From Nisaea sp. (lineage in GTDB: Bacteria > Pseudomonadota > Alphaproteobacteria > Thalassobaculales > Thalassobaculaceae): a stretch of DNA of 64,000 nucleotides. The position numbers and the translations under genes were made by a program. The stretch lies in assembly GCF_034670185.1 (NCBI RefSeq), contig NZ_JAXMNY010000003.1, positions 186,001 to 250,000 of the forward strand, given 5' to 3'. Below, piece after piece: positions 53,060 to 61,915 of this stretch (position 1 is its first letter; each line of letters starts with the position of its first letter). The notes beneath the pieces are model-generated. The model did no database searches, was not told where the DNA came from, and saw only the letters and a program-made list of their open reading frames with translations.

Positions 53060-54447
53060 ACCGGCATTCTGATCCGGACACGCAGGCCGCCGAGGGGTGA
53101 GTCTTCCAAGCCTATTTCGCCGCCGTGGCTGTGCACGATATCGCGGGCGATGGTCAGCCCTAGGCCTGTTCCGCCCGTTTCCGGGTTGCGGGACGGGTCG
53201 CCACGATAGAAGGGTTTGAAGACACGGCCGCGTTCAGCCTCAGGGATACCCGGTCCGTCGTCATCGACAAAAATCTCATACGCGTCCTCGGATCCGTCGA
53301 GCGTGATGCGTACCGTTTTCGCGTGCCGTCTTGCATTTGACACCAGATTGGTCAGCGCTCGTTTCATCGATTGCGGTTTCATTTCCAACGGCGGCACAGG
53401 CTGGCCGATAATCTCAAGCTCGAGTGGAATGCCGCCGCGCCGCTCACCGATGGCGAAATCGGTAACCAGAGCCTTGATATCCGTCGTGACGGCGGCCTCT
53501 GTTCCCTCGCCGCGGGCAAAGGCGAGATAGCCTTCGACCATCCGCTCCATGTCCTGCACGTCGGCCTGGAGTTCCTGCACGGCCTTGTCCTCGCCCAGCA
53601 TGGCCAGTTGCAGCTTCATCCGGGTGAGTGGCGTGCGCAGATCATGCGAGACGCCGCTCAGCATGTCTGTGCGTTGTTTGATCTGGCGCCGGATCCGGGC
53701 CCGCATCTGCTGAAAGGCTTCCGCGGCCTGCCGGACTTCATGGGCGCCTTCCGGCTTGAAGTTGGTAACCTCGCGGCCAAGCCCGAAGGCGCGGGCGGCT
53801 ATAGCGAGTCTTCGGATCGGCCGGATCTGGTTGCGCATGAAAATCAGCGCAATAGCGAACAGGATCAGCGCACTGCCCAGCATCCACATGACGAAGATAT
53901 AGGTGGTTGAGGTGTAGAGGCGCTTCTCGTGTGCGAGCACTTCGAGCACGCCGTCCGAAAGCTGCACCGTGATGGCGATCTGCCGGTCGCCCGCTTCGGT
54001 ATCGATCATGTAGGGGCGGCGTACCTGCTCCGTCATCGAACGCCGCATCTGCTGCAAGGTGGGGTCGAAAAGGGTTGCAGTCCCGCGGTTTTCCAGGATG
54101 GCGCCGGACCGGTAGGTGATAACCAGTCCGAGGTGGTTACGGGAAAGCCGGTCTATCCGGGCCAGCGCGGCCGGACTTGAATCCGTCTCGACTTCCGTGA
54201 CGATCAGGGCGATGTCTCCGGCAAGCGAGGTCGCAAGCCGGCGCACCATCGTGTCCCAGTGCCGGTCATAGAAAACATAGGTCGAGATCGCCTGCATCAG
54301 GATCAGCGGCGTCAGGAAAATCACCAAAGCCCGTCCGAAAAGGGTCTTTGGCATGCGGCGCTTCAGCCAGGACCGGCGCTTGGTCCGGGGGGTGTTCTCG
54401 GCAAGAGTTGCCATTGATCGGATGCCGTTCTTTTTGCTGGCGCTCAC
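53056..54447 (-). CDS. EnvZ-type sensor histidine kinase
   Basis: A 463-residue inner-membrane kinase. A first transmembrane segment lies near residues 38-58 ([20 protein letters not shown]). A periplasmic domain of about 120 residues follows, and the second membrane helix is near 180 ([21 protein letters not shown]). Then come HAMP and the phosphoacceptor [17 protein letters not shown], the N box [13 protein letters not shown], and the G boxes [16 protein letters not shown] and [19 protein letters not shown]. It should phosphorylate the response regulator encoded 70 bases upstream. The start may be a GTG (54447) or the ATG 11 codons later. The signal is unknown. Confidence 0.92.
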   Translation of the reverse strand: MSASKKNGIRSMATLAENTPRTKRRSWLKRRMPKTLFGRALVIFLTPLILMQAISTYVFYDRHWDTMVRRLATSLAGDIALIVTEVETDSSPAALARIDRLSRNHLGLVITYRSGAILENRGTATLFDPTLQQMRRSMTEQVRRPYMIDTEAGDRQIAITVQLSDGVLEVLAHEKRLYTSTTYIFVMWMLGSALILFAIALIFMRNQIRPIRRLAIAARAFGLGREVTNFKPEGAHEVRQAAEAFQQMRARIRRQIKQRTDMLSGVSHDLRTPLTRMKLQLAMLGEDKAVQELQADVQDMERMVEGYLAFARGEGTEAAVTTDIKALVTDFAIGERRGGIPLELEIIGQPVPPLEMKPQSMKRALTNLVSNARRHAKTVRITLDGSEDAYEIFVDDDGPGIPEAERGRVFKPFYRGDPSRNPETGGTGLGLTIARDIVHSHGGEIGLEDSPLGGLRVRIRMPV

Positions 54448-54517
54448 GCCCGGTAAATCTGGGAAGATGGTAAAATAAATTGGCCCGGACGGATAGCTGG
54501 ACGCGTCGGAGAGAAGC

Positions 54518-55237
54518 TTAGCTGTCGACCGTGTTGGCTTTCAGCACATACCCCTTGCCGCGCACGGTCTGCAGGAAGCGGGGGAATTTTGGATCTTTCT
54601 CGATCTTCCGGCGCAGCCGGTTGATCTGTACGTCGACGGTACGCTCGTGGCCGTTCACGGCATTGCGGGCAACCAGGTCCTCCCGGCTCAGTGTGCGGCC
54701 TGGTGTCAGGGCAAAGCACCCGAGCAGCAAAGCCTCCGACTCGGTTAGGTGCACCGCACTGCCGTCCTTGATCAGCTCGGCGTCCGTCCGGTTGTAGACG
54801 TAGGGACCGAAGGTGACGCGTGAGGGCGCTTCCGGCATCCCCGGGGCGATGCGGGTGCGGCGCAGGATGGTGCGGATGCGCAATAAGAGTTCACGTGGCT
54901 CGAACGGCTTGGTCAGATAATCGTCCGCCCCTGTTTCCAGTCCCTCGATGCGATCTTCCAACTCGCCCATGGCAGTAAGCAGCAGGATTGGCAGATCGCG
55001 GGTCTGGCGCATTGACCGGGTCAGCTCGAAGCCGGTTTCGCCGGGCATCATGACGTCCAGAACGATCAGGTCGTAATCGATTGCCGCCAGTTTGCGCCGG
55101 GCGTCGGCAGCATCGCCTGCGGCGGTTACACGAAAACCGTTTTCGCTCAGGAATCGGGTCAGCAGATCGCGTAGCCGGCTGTCATCGTCGACGACAAGAA
55201 TATGGGCCTGGTCCTCGCCATCCATCGGGCTGTTCAT
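54518..55237 (-). CDS. OmpR-family response regulator
   Basis: A 239-residue two-component regulator. The receiver domain has the acidic pair ILVVDDDSRLRDLL, phosphoacceptor aspartate in DLIVLDVMMPGETG, and the lysine in DDYLTKPFEPRELLLR. The C-terminal winged helix has LTESEALLLGCFALTPG and RTVDVQINRLRRKIEKDPKFP. The length and architecture are those of OmpR. Its ATG overlaps the marR stop by four bases, and the cognate kinase follows after 70 bases, making a MarR-regulator-kinase operon. Confidence 0.95.
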   Translation of the reverse strand: MNSPMDGEDQAHILVVDDDSRLRDLLTRFLSENGFRVTAAGDAADARRKLAAIDYDLIVLDVMMPGETGFELTRSMRQTRDLPILLLTAMGELEDRIEGLETGADDYLTKPFEPRELLLRIRTILRRTRIAPGMPEAPSRVTFGPYVYNRTDAELIKDGSAVHLTESEALLLGCFALTPGRTLSREDLVARNAVNGHERTVDVQINRLRRKIEKDPKFPRFLQTVRGKGYVLKANTVDS

Positions 55238-55752
55238 CCCTTGCCGCGGCGTTGAGGTGGCATGGCCGGGGCGACGATCTCGAAGCGCTCCTGATCGCCC
55301 GGATCGATGATGCCACGCAGCACCTCCCGGAACCCCTGCACCGCTTCCGCTCCGGCGGCCTTGTACGCGCGGGCGATCCGCTTGCGCTGGTTTTCCGTCA
55401 AACGATGCTCCAGATCGACGCCTTTCTCGGTCAGGGTCAGCAGCTTCTTGCGCCGGTCTCCCTGATCGGTTGTCTGGTCGATATAGCCTTCATTGACGAG
55501 TTGGCTGAGAACCCGGGAGAGACTCTGTTTCGTGATTTTCAGGATCTTCAGAAGGTCGGTGACGGTGATCCTGGGATTGCGTCCGACGAAGTAAATGACT
55601 CGGTGATGGGCCCGCCCGAGATCGATTTCCGAAAGGATGGCATCCGGCTCACCCGTGAAGTCCCGATAGGCAAAAAACAGCATCTCTATGCCTTGCCTCA
55701 GTTCCTCCTCCCGCAGGAAAAGCGGATTGGCCATGCTTTTTACGTCAACCAT
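55234..55752 (-). CDS. MarR family transcriptional regulator
   Basis: A 172-residue MarR-type winged-helix protein. The DNA-binding part reads VIYFVGRNPRITVTDLLKILKITKQSLSRVLSQLVNEGYIDQ, followed by the wing TDQGDRRKKLLTLTEKG. The N- and C-terminal helices should form the dimer. Its start codon lies in the middle of a perfect GTCAAC-CAT-GTTGAC palindrome, so the protein probably blocks its own promoter or translation. It shares the 124-base upstream region with the divergent ilvE gene, a likely second target. First gene of the three-gene operon with the two-component pair. Confidence 0.92.
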   Translation of the reverse strand: MVDVKSMANPLFLREEELRQGIEMLFFAYRDFTGEPDAILSEIDLGRAHHRVIYFVGRNPRITVTDLLKILKITKQSLSRVLSQLVNEGYIDQTTDQGDRRKKLLTLTEKGVDLEHRLTENQRKRIARAYKAAGAEAVQGFREVLRGIIDPGDQERFEIVAPAMPPQRRGKG

Positions 55753-55758
55753 GTTGAC
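55744..55758. promoter_or_regulatory. Palindromic operator overlapping the marR start codon
   Basis: GTCAAC (55744-55749) and GTTGAC (55753-55758) are perfect arms around CAT, which is the complement of the marR ATG. A half-site, GTCAACATG, recurs at 55821-55829 nearer ilvE. The 15-base size suits a MarR dimer. Confidence 0.6.
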
Positions 55759-55792
55759 TTAATTCCTTTTGAATGTTATCTCTTGGCCCAAG

Positions 55793-55814
55793 TTTGGGTA
55801 ACAATCTAACCAAA
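55793..55814. repeat. Imperfect 22-base palindrome in the marR-ilvE intergenic region
   Basis: TTTGG at 55793-55797 and CCAAA at 55810-55814 are arms, with TA/TA matches inside (55799-55800 and 55807-55808). It is centred between the two divergent genes and may be a second regulator site or part of the ilvE promoter. Confidence 0.35.
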
Positions 55815-55876
55815 GCGCCCGTCAACATGAACAATTCGAACGGGTTAGGCTTTGGAGCTTGCTGGGATGAAACCTC

Positions 55877-56782
55877 ATGAGCCTGCTTCCTTTCGATGAT
55901 CGCGACGGTGCCATCTGGATGGACGGTACCTTGTTGGACTGGCGTGACGCCAAATTGCATGTACTTAGCCACGGGCTGCATTATGCCAGTTCGGTGTTCG
56001 AGGGCGAACGGGTTTATAGCGGACAAATCTTCAAGTCCCGCGAGCATACCGAACGGCTGCACCGTTCCGCCGGAATTCTGGGCTTCAAGATCCCCTACGA
56101 TGTCGATGCCATCGAGGCCGCAAAGCAAGCTGTGATCGACTCCATGGGGATCGTCGACGGCTATGTCCGTCCGGTTGCCTGGCGCGGCAGCGAGATGATG
56201 GGGGTGTCCGCCCAGCAGAACACCATTCATCTGGCCGTCGCCGCCTGGGAATGGCCGTCCTATTTCGACCCGGAAGCGAAGATGAAGGGGATCAATCTGG
56301 ACATCGCCAAATGGCGCCGTCCGGCTCCCGACACCGCGCCGACGAACAGCAAGGCTGCCGGTCTCTACATGATCGCGACCATGTCCAAGCACGATGCTGA
56401 AGCGCGCGGTTTCCACGATGCGCTGATGCTGGATTATCGCGGCTATGTCGCGGAGGCTACCGGCGCCAACATCTTCTTCCTGATGGATGACGGCCGTCTG
56501 CACACGCCGACTCCCGACTGTTTCCTTGACGGCATCACCCGCCGCACGGTGAAGCAGCTCGCCATCGACATCGGCTACGAGATTGTCGAGCGGCACATCC
56601 GGCCGGAAGAGATGACACGGGCAACCGAATGCTTCCTGACCGGCACGGCCGCGGAAGTGACCCCGGTCGGCTCCATCGGTACCTACAAGTTCACGCCGGG
56701 TGAGATGACCCGCAAACTGGTCGACGCTTACGATGCGGCGGTGCGTGCACACGCGTCCGGCGTGGCGGTCGCGGCCGAGTAA
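55877..56782 (+). CDS. ilvE: Branched-chain amino acid aminotransferase
   Basis: A 301-residue class IV PLP aminotransferase that interconverts branched-chain amino acids and their 2-oxoacids. The PLP lysine is in APTNSKAAGLYMIATMSK. EATGANIFFLMDDG and GITRRTVKQLAID are family motifs, and ECFLTGTAAEVTPVGSIG closes the active site. The length and LLDWRDAKLHVLSHGLHYASSVFEG favour IlvE over D-amino acid transaminase. It is divergent from marR, which may control it. Two hairpins follow its stop. Confidence 0.93.
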   Translation: MSLLPFDDRDGAIWMDGTLLDWRDAKLHVLSHGLHYASSVFEGERVYSGQIFKSREHTERLHRSAGILGFKIPYDVDAIEAAKQAVIDSMGIVDGYVRPVAWRGSEMMGVSAQQNTIHLAVAAWEWPSYFDPEAKMKGINLDIAKWRRPAPDTAPTNSKAAGLYMIATMSKHDAEARGFHDALMLDYRGYVAEATGANIFFLMDDGRLHTPTPDCFLDGITRRTVKQLAIDIGYEIVERHIRPEEMTRATECFLTGTAAEVTPVGSIGTYKFTPGEMTRKLVDAYDAAVRAHASGVAVAAE

Positions 56783-56802
56783 GAAGTCGATCACCGGATT
56801 AG

Positions 56803-56820
56803 GGGAACGATCCCGTTCCC
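56803..56820 (+). promoter_or_regulatory. Short stem-loop between ilvE and the thioesterase gene
   Basis: GGGAACG (56803-56809) and CGTTCCC (56814-56820) form a 7-bp stem with an ATCC loop, 20 bases after the ilvE stop. No T run follows. It may act with the stronger hairpin 27 bases downstream. Confidence 0.5.
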
Positions 56821-56846
56821 TCCGGGCACTGGACACATCTTTTGTG

Positions 56847-56882
56847 AACGGGGGAAGCTGACATATGACAGCTTCCCCCGTT
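56847..56882 (+). terminator. Perfect 14-bp hairpin enclosing the thioesterase start codon
   Basis: AACGGGGGAAGCTG (56847-56860) and CAGCTTCCCCCGTT (56869-56882) pair perfectly around an eight-base loop that contains the ATG at 56865-56867. The GGGGGAAG in the left arm is also the only good ribosome-binding sequence. A short T stretch (TTT) ends the right arm. It could be the ilvE terminator, a translation-blocking leader structure for the thioesterase, or both. Confidence 0.7.
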
Positions 56883-57617
56883 TGCACATTCGACGGCACC
56901 CACTGGGTGCCGGGACCACTCGCCAAGGGACCTTTCCCTGGGTTGCATGGTGGCGTTGTCGGCGGCCTGCTTGCCGCCGAGATGGAAAAGACATCCCATG
57001 AAAGCGGCGGCGGGATGGGGTTGCAGATGTCCCTGTCCCTGCTGCGCCCGACACCGATGGAACCGGTCGCGGTCTCCGTCCGCACGTTGCGTCAGGGGCG
57101 CCGCTCGCTCCAGCTCTCGTCGGAACTCGTTGCCGGCGGGAAGACCTGCGCCGTGGCGAGTGCCCTGTTTCTGACGCCGGAGTCATTGCCGTTCCTGGAA
57201 GAACAACCTGTGGAACGGACCCCGGTTGCGGGGACAGATTTCCATGTCGGCCGGTCAATGGATCAACCCTGGTTCGCGGATGCTTGCGAGATGCGCCGGG
57301 AAGAGGACGGCCGCGTCTGGATGCGGCATCTTAACCCGGTGGTGGAAGGCATGGGTCCGCTGACCCGCGTTCTGTCTTTGGCTGACTGGGCAACAGGCCT
57401 TTCCCGCCCTGCCTGGGTCGATGCGGAGAAAGTGGTTTTCCCGAACCCGGAAATTACCATCCATCTGCATCGCCCGCCCGCTGGTCCTTGGCTGGGTGTG
57501 GACTCAAAACCGTTCTGGAATGCCAGCGGTCTCGGCATCACCGCGAGCGATCTTTACGACGAGGCGGGGTATCTTGGCCGGGCAACGCAGCCGGTTGTGC
57601 TCGCTGCAATGGCGTGA
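56865..57617 (+). CDS. Thioesterase family protein (TesB-like double hotdog)
   Basis: A 250-residue acyl-CoA thioesterase-like protein. The first hotdog half runs from FDGTHWVPGPLAKGPFPGLHGGVVGGLLAAEME, with LSLLRPTPMEPVAVSVRTLRQGRRS. The second half includes FADACEMRREEDGRVWMR, SLADWATGLSRP and ITIHLHRPPAGPWLGVDS. The latter motif is the one near the catalytic residues in TesB-like proteins. The start at 56865 is forced, as the fold begins nine residues later and no other ATG lies nearby; a GTG at 56907 would cut the first strand. The start codon sits in the loop of a 14-bp hairpin, so its translation may be regulated. It follows ilvE by 82 bases. Confidence 0.85.
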   Translation: MTASPVCTFDGTHWVPGPLAKGPFPGLHGGVVGGLLAAEMEKTSHESGGGMGLQMSLSLLRPTPMEPVAVSVRTLRQGRRSLQLSSELVAGGKTCAVASALFLTPESLPFLEEQPVERTPVAGTDFHVGRSMDQPWFADACEMRREEDGRVWMRHLNPVVEGMGPLTRVLSLADWATGLSRPAWVDAEKVVFPNPEITIHLHRPPAGPWLGVDSKPFWNASGLGITASDLYDEAGYLGRATQPVVLAAMA

Positions 57618-57704
57618 GGTGCATCAGCGCCTCTTGCCTTTGCCCAACACCCGCTAACGTCCGTCATCTCTTATTACCCGCATCGACCTGGGTTCTTGCG
57701 TTTT

Positions 57705-58409
57705 CTAGCTGCTGATTATCTTTGAATGCACATCCCGGATGCGCGCAGCCGTCTCCGGTGTCAGGGCGCCGGTTAGGTCACTGGGCAGCCAGCGGCGCTG
57801 AAAGGCGAGTAGAACGTTGCGTGCTGACTGGCTCATCACGGTATCTTCAGGTGCCGCATATCCGATTTCTGCAAGCAGCCTCATCGCCTCCGAAAACTTC
57901 ATTATTTCGGTTGTTGTCGGGGCGTCCGTGGGCCAGATGCCGATGCCGCTGCGGGAGAGGTTCTCCCAGTCGAACAGCTCTCCCGGGTCTTCCTTGCGGT
58001 CCGGGGATACATCGGAATGGGCGAGGACACGGGAGGCAGGAATAGCGTGTCGTGACAGGATGGCCGTGGCGAGATTTATCAGACTGTCCATCTGCTGGCC
58101 GGGGAAGGGCCGGTAGCCGAACTGATGGCCCGGATTGACCAGCTCGATGCCGATAGAGCGGGCGTTGATGTCCGTCTCTCCCTGCCATGAGGCGACACCG
58201 GCATGCCAGGCTCGTCGAGCCTCATCGACCATCCGGTAGCAGCAGCCGTCCTCGTCGATCAGGTAGTGGGCGCTGACCTTGGCGTTCGGATCGGTCAGCC
58301 GGTCGATAGCGGCTCCTGCCGACTGCATGCCGGTATAGTGCAGAAGCAGGATATCGATGGCTGTTCCGTCCGGACGAGCGTCGTGATTCGGGGAGAGACG
58401 GTCGATCAT
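57705..58409 (-). CDS. AmiD-like N-acetylmuramoyl-L-alanine amidase with C-terminal peptidoglycan-binding domain
   Basis: A 234-residue Amidase_2 protein that cleaves the bond between MurNAc and the peptide stem. The zinc ligands and catalytic motif are in DILLLHYTGMQSAGAAIDRL, RRAWHAGVASWQGETDINARSIGIELVN and LAHSDVSPDRKEDPGELFDW. The last 60 residues form a PG_binding_1-like domain (LLAEIGYAAP...VLLAFQRRWLPSDLTG). No signal peptide or lipobox is seen, so unlike E. coli AmiD it may act in the cytoplasm like AmpD in muropeptide recycling. I chose the ATG at 58409, with GGAGGGAG upstream. Confidence 0.88.
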   Translation of the reverse strand: MIDRLSPNHDARPDGTAIDILLLHYTGMQSAGAAIDRLTDPNAKVSAHYLIDEDGCCYRMVDEARRAWHAGVASWQGETDINARSIGIELVNPGHQFGYRPFPGQQMDSLINLATAILSRHAIPASRVLAHSDVSPDRKEDPGELFDWENLSRSGIGIWPTDAPTTTEIMKFSEAMRLLAEIGYAAPEDTVMSQSARNVLLAFQRRWLPSDLTGALTPETAARIRDVHSKIISS

Positions 58410-58434
58410 GTTCTCAACTCCCTCCATCTTGCGC

Positions 58435-59322
58435 TTATCCCTCGGCTTCCGCTGCCACAGCGGCTTTCGGTGCTGGCGCCGTCCGTCCGATGGTAACCGC
58501 GCCAACACCGACGATGGTGAGGGCGGCACCGGCAATCTGGAAGGCGTCCATTTGCTCGCCAAGGAAGATGATGCCGGAGGCCGCGCCGACCAGTGGGGCC
58601 AGAATGGTCAGCGGCATGGTCTGGGAGACATCGTACTTCTGCAGGATCTTGTACCAGATCCCGTAGCCGAAGATGGTAACGCCCACGGACATGTAGATGA
58701 CGCCGCCCCAACCGGCGGTCCCGGCCGTTTGCAGCGCTTCCCATTGTCCGTCCTCCAGGATCAGCGAGGAGCCGAGGATCATGGGCGCGGCCAGAACCGA
58801 CATCCAAGCATTCAGCACGAACGGGTTTATCGCCCCCATCCATTTCACCTGAATATGGGCAAGCCCCCAAAGCAGCGCGGCGATGATGACCAGGCCGAGA
58901 TTGAACAGGCTGCTGGACGTCTTTGGTGCGCCCGCCAGCATGGCGACGCCGGCGAAGGCAATGGCAATCCCGAGGATTTGCCGCCGGTTCGGACGTTCGC
59001 GAAAAAAGACAACCGCGAGAATTACGGCGAAGGGCACCTGGATCTGTGCCGCGATGGCCGCGAGCGAGGCGTCGGTGCCCTTGAGCCCGGTGAACATGAA
59101 GGCGAAGTGCAGCACGCCAAGAGTGACCGAGAGACCGAAGATATGCAGGAATTTGATGCCCCGCCATCTGAGGAAAGGCAGCAGCAGGATTGCGGTGAGC
59201 AGGTAGCGCAGCCCTATCAGCATCATTGGTGAGAATTCGGCCATGGCGATCTTGCCGAAGGCGAAATTCATGCCCCAGACCACCATGACAACGACGCCGA
59301 GCAGAATGTCCTGTGGCTTCAT
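58435..59322 (-). CDS. EamA/DMT-superfamily transporter
   Basis: A 295-residue inner-membrane protein with about ten hydrophobic helices in two EamA repeats. The repeats begin LLGVVVMVVWGMNFAFGKIA and LVIIAALLWGLAHIQVKWMG, both with the conserved tryptophan-glycine pattern. Such proteins mostly export amino acids or metabolites; the substrate is unknown. The C-terminus is Ala-rich. Its ATG overlaps the uup stop by four bases. Confidence 0.9.
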   Translation of the reverse strand: MKPQDILLGVVVMVVWGMNFAFGKIAMAEFSPMMLIGLRYLLTAILLLPFLRWRGIKFLHIFGLSVTLGVLHFAFMFTGLKGTDASLAAIAAQIQVPFAVILAVVFFRERPNRRQILGIAIAFAGVAMLAGAPKTSSSLFNLGLVIIAALLWGLAHIQVKWMGAINPFVLNAWMSVLAAPMILGSSLILEDGQWEALQTAGTAGWGGVIYMSVGVTIFGYGIWYKILQKYDVSQTMPLTILAPLVGAASGIIFLGEQMDAFQIAGAALTIVGVGAVTIGRTAPAPKAAVAAEAEG

Positions 59323-61178
59323 GAAGCGCGGGCTTTCTCTACCGTCTCACGCAGTTCTTCGAGTTCAAGCCAGCGGTTCTCCGCATCGTCCAGTTCGGCC
59401 TGGGCCGCCTCCAGTCGCGCGCTCGCGGCCTTGAACCGTTTGGGGTCGCGGGTGAAGAGGTCAGGATTGGCAAGCTCGTTCCCGAGTGCCTCGATTTCCG
59501 TTCCGAGTTTGTCGATCGTGTCCGGAAGCATGTCGAGGGCTCGTTGATCCTTGTAGCTGAGCTTGGCGCGTGGCTGGGACGGTTTTTCGGCCTGGCTCGC
59601 CGATGGCTTGCTCTCGCGCTTTTTCGGTGCGGCCGCTTCTTCGGCTTCCGATTTCCGGAACGCCGCGTAGTCGCTGAAACCGCCGACGAATTCCTCGATC
59701 TTGCCATCGCCCTCGACGGCGATGATGGAGGTCACCACCCGGTCGAGAAAGTCTCGGTCATGGCTGACGAGGATGATCGTGCCGTCATATTCGCCGAGCA
59801 CTTCCTGCAGCAGATCGAGGGTTTCGATATCAAGATCGTTGGTCGGTTCGTCGAGCACCAGCAGGTTGTGCGGTCCGGCGAACAGCTTCGCCAGCAGCAG
59901 CCGGTTGCGCTCCCCGCCGGAGAGGTTCTTCACATGTGCCCGTGCCTGGCGCTCCTCGAACAGGAAGTCGCGGAGATAGGAGACGACATGCTTCGGCTTG
60001 CCATGGACGAACACTGTATCGCCGCCACCGGGACAGAGCGTCGACCAGAGGGTTGCGTCGCCGTCCAGCATCTCCCGGTACTGGTCGAAATAGACGGTCT
60101 CGACGCCGAAGCCGACGCGGACGCGGCCCTTGTCCGGTTTCTCTTGGCCGATCAGCATTTTCAGCAGCGTGGTCTTGCCGGCACCATTGGCGCCAACCAG
60201 GCCGATGCGGTCGCCCCGCTTGATGATGGTGGAGAAGTCTTTCGCCAGGACCTTCTCGCTGCCGTCGGGCTGCGTGTAGGACTTTGAAATATGGTTCGCT
60301 TCAATGACGAGCTGGCCGCCGGACTCGGCATCTCCGACACTGAGGTTGACCAGACCCGTCCGCTTCAGTCGCTCGGCGCGCTCCCGGCGCATGCCGAGCA
60401 GACCACGGACCCTGCCCATGTTCCGCTTGCGCCGGGCGGTAAGCCCTTCGCGCAGCCACCGGGTTTCCTCGGCGATCTGTTTGTCGACCCGGCGCTGGGT
60501 CGCTTCCTCGTCCGCCAGCACCTTGTCTGCCCAATCGGCGAATGCTGAAAAGCCTTCGGAATTGCGACGCACCTCGCCCCGGTCGATCCAGTAGGTCCGG
60601 TTCGACAGCCGGCTGAGGAAGGTCCGGTCATGGCTGATCAGCAGGATGCCGCCCTTGAAGGCCTCCAGTTCCTCTTCCAGCCATTCGATGGTCGGCAGGT
60701 CGAGATGGTTTGTCGGCTCGTCCAGCAGCAGCACGTCGGGCTCGGACACCATCGCCCGTGCCAGGGCCACGCGGCGGGACTCTCCACCGGACAGGGCATC
60801 GGTCAGCCGGTCCCCGTCGAGGGAGAGATGCAGCAGCATGGAATCGACCAGATATTCCGCCGGATGCTCGCCTGGATTGACCGAAAGACCGCTCCGCACA
60901 TGCTCGCGGATGGTGATGCCTTTTGGCAGAGGCGGGTCCTGCGGCAAGTAGGCGATCTTGGCGCCGGGCTGCACGAACCGCTCGCCCTGGTCGAGATCCA
61001 CTTGTCCCGCGAGGCATTTCAGCAGGGTCGACTTGCCTGAACCGTTGCGGCCGACAAGGCAAATGCGCTCGCCCTTGGCCACGGTCACGTCTACATCGTC
61101 GAACAGAACACGTTCACTGAGGGTGAGCCGGGCGTTGCGAAGGGCGACGATCGGCGGCGCGGAAGAGGCTCGGGCCAT
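59319..61178 (-). CDS. uup: ABC-F family ATPase, Uup type
   Basis: A 619-residue soluble protein with two ABC domains and no membrane part. First domain: Walker A GRNGSGKST, signature LSGGESRR, Walker B LLLDEPTNHLD. Second: GANGAGKTT, LSGGERNR, LVLDEPTNDLD and VSHDRDFLDRV. The linker between them is basic (EGLTARRKRNMGRVRGLLGMR), and a C-terminal coiled coil starts near residue 560. This matches Uup, implicated in ribosome function and in precise excision and branched-DNA processing. Its ATG is two bases after the TerB/DnaJ stop, and EamA follows by overlap. Confidence 0.93.
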   Translation of the reverse strand: MARASSAPPIVALRNARLTLSERVLFDDVDVTVAKGERICLVGRNGSGKSTLLKCLAGQVDLDQGERFVQPGAKIAYLPQDPPLPKGITIREHVRSGLSVNPGEHPAEYLVDSMLLHLSLDGDRLTDALSGGESRRVALARAMVSEPDVLLLDEPTNHLDLPTIEWLEEELEAFKGGILLISHDRTFLSRLSNRTYWIDRGEVRRNSEGFSAFADWADKVLADEEATQRRVDKQIAEETRWLREGLTARRKRNMGRVRGLLGMRRERAERLKRTGLVNLSVGDAESGGQLVIEANHISKSYTQPDGSEKVLAKDFSTIIKRGDRIGLVGANGAGKTTLLKMLIGQEKPDKGRVRVGFGVETVYFDQYREMLDGDATLWSTLCPGGGDTVFVHGKPKHVVSYLRDFLFEERQARAHVKNLSGGERNRLLLAKLFAGPHNLLVLDEPTNDLDIETLDLLQEVLGEYDGTIILVSHDRDFLDRVVTSIIAVEGDGKIEEFVGGFSDYAAFRKSEAEEAAAPKKRESKPSASQAEKPSQPRAKLSYKDQRALDMLPDTIDKLGTEIEALGNELANPDLFTRDPKRFKAASARLEAAQAELDDAENRWLELEELRETVEKARAS

Positions 61179-61180
61179 GC

Positions 61181-61915
61181 TCAGTTCATACCGCGCTGTT
61201 TGGCAATACGGTCATAGGCGGCGTTGATGGCTGCCATCTTTGCGGTCGCGGCAGCGACGAACTCCTCCGGGAGACCTTCGGCGATCAGCCGGTCCGGATG
61301 ATGTTCACGGATCAGGGTGCGATAGATTTTTTTGACCTCTGCGTCGTCGGCGCCATGTGCGATTCCAAGCACGCTGTAGGGATCTTCCGCGTCCTTGTCG
61401 CCGGCGACGGCGCGCATGCGCTGGAAGGCAAGGGCATCGAAGCCGAAGATCTCGGAGAGACGTTCAAGATAAGCAATCTCATTCTGGTGGATGACACCAT
61501 CCGCCTTGGCTATGTGGAAGAGGCTGAGCAACAGCTCTTCGAGAACGGGTGAGCCCGGATTGAACAGCCGGGCGATCTGCTGGGCATAGACCTCGAAGCC
61601 TTCGACATCGTGTCGGGCCAGGTCCCAGACCCGGCCGACATTGCGGACCTCTTCGGGGGGGATATGGAAAACTTCCCGAAAGGCGGCGATCTCGTCGCGG
61701 GTGACTACACCATCCGCCTTCGCCATCTTGGCGCTGAGCACGACCACGCCAATGGTAAAGGCGATTTTCTTGGTTGCCGCTTCCTCGTTTTTTGGCGTGT
61801 CGGAACTGGCGAACCGGTCCACGGCATGGCCAGCGGTCGCGCCAAGCAACGCGCCGATTGGCCCGCCGAGCGCAAGACCGGCCGCGCCGCCAATGATTTT
61901 ACCCCAGATACTCAC
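61181..61915 (-). CDS. TerB-domain DnaJ-like co-chaperone
   Basis: A 244-residue protein resembling DjlA. An N-terminal glycine-rich stretch (KIIGGAAGLALGGPIGALLGATAGHAVD) may insert in the membrane. A TerB-like helical domain follows, with AFTIGVVVLSAKMAKADGVVTRDEI and LFHIAKADGVIHQNEIAYL. A C-terminal J domain has the HPD tripeptide in LIREHHPDRLIAEG. It should stimulate DnaK at the membrane. Located directly upstream of uup with a two-base gap, and divergent from the D-lactate dehydrogenase gene. Confidence 0.93.
   Translation of the reverse strand: MSIWGKIIGGAAGLALGGPIGALLGATAGHAVDRFASSDTPKNEEAATKKIAFTIGVVVLSAKMAKADGVVTRDEIAAFREVFHIPPEEVRNVGRVWDLARHDVEGFEVYAQQIARLFNPGSPVLEELLLSLFHIAKADGVIHQNEIAYLERLSEIFGFDALAFQRMRAVAGDKDAEDPYSVLGIAHGADDAEVKKIYRTLIREHHPDRLIAEGLPEEFVAAATAKMAAINAAYDRIAKQRGMN

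Noticed and set aside
55745..57085. 446-codon minus-strand frame opposite ilvE
   Set aside because: Antisense to a complete IlvE with all catalytic motifs. No recognisable family, and it would also cover the marR promoter region.
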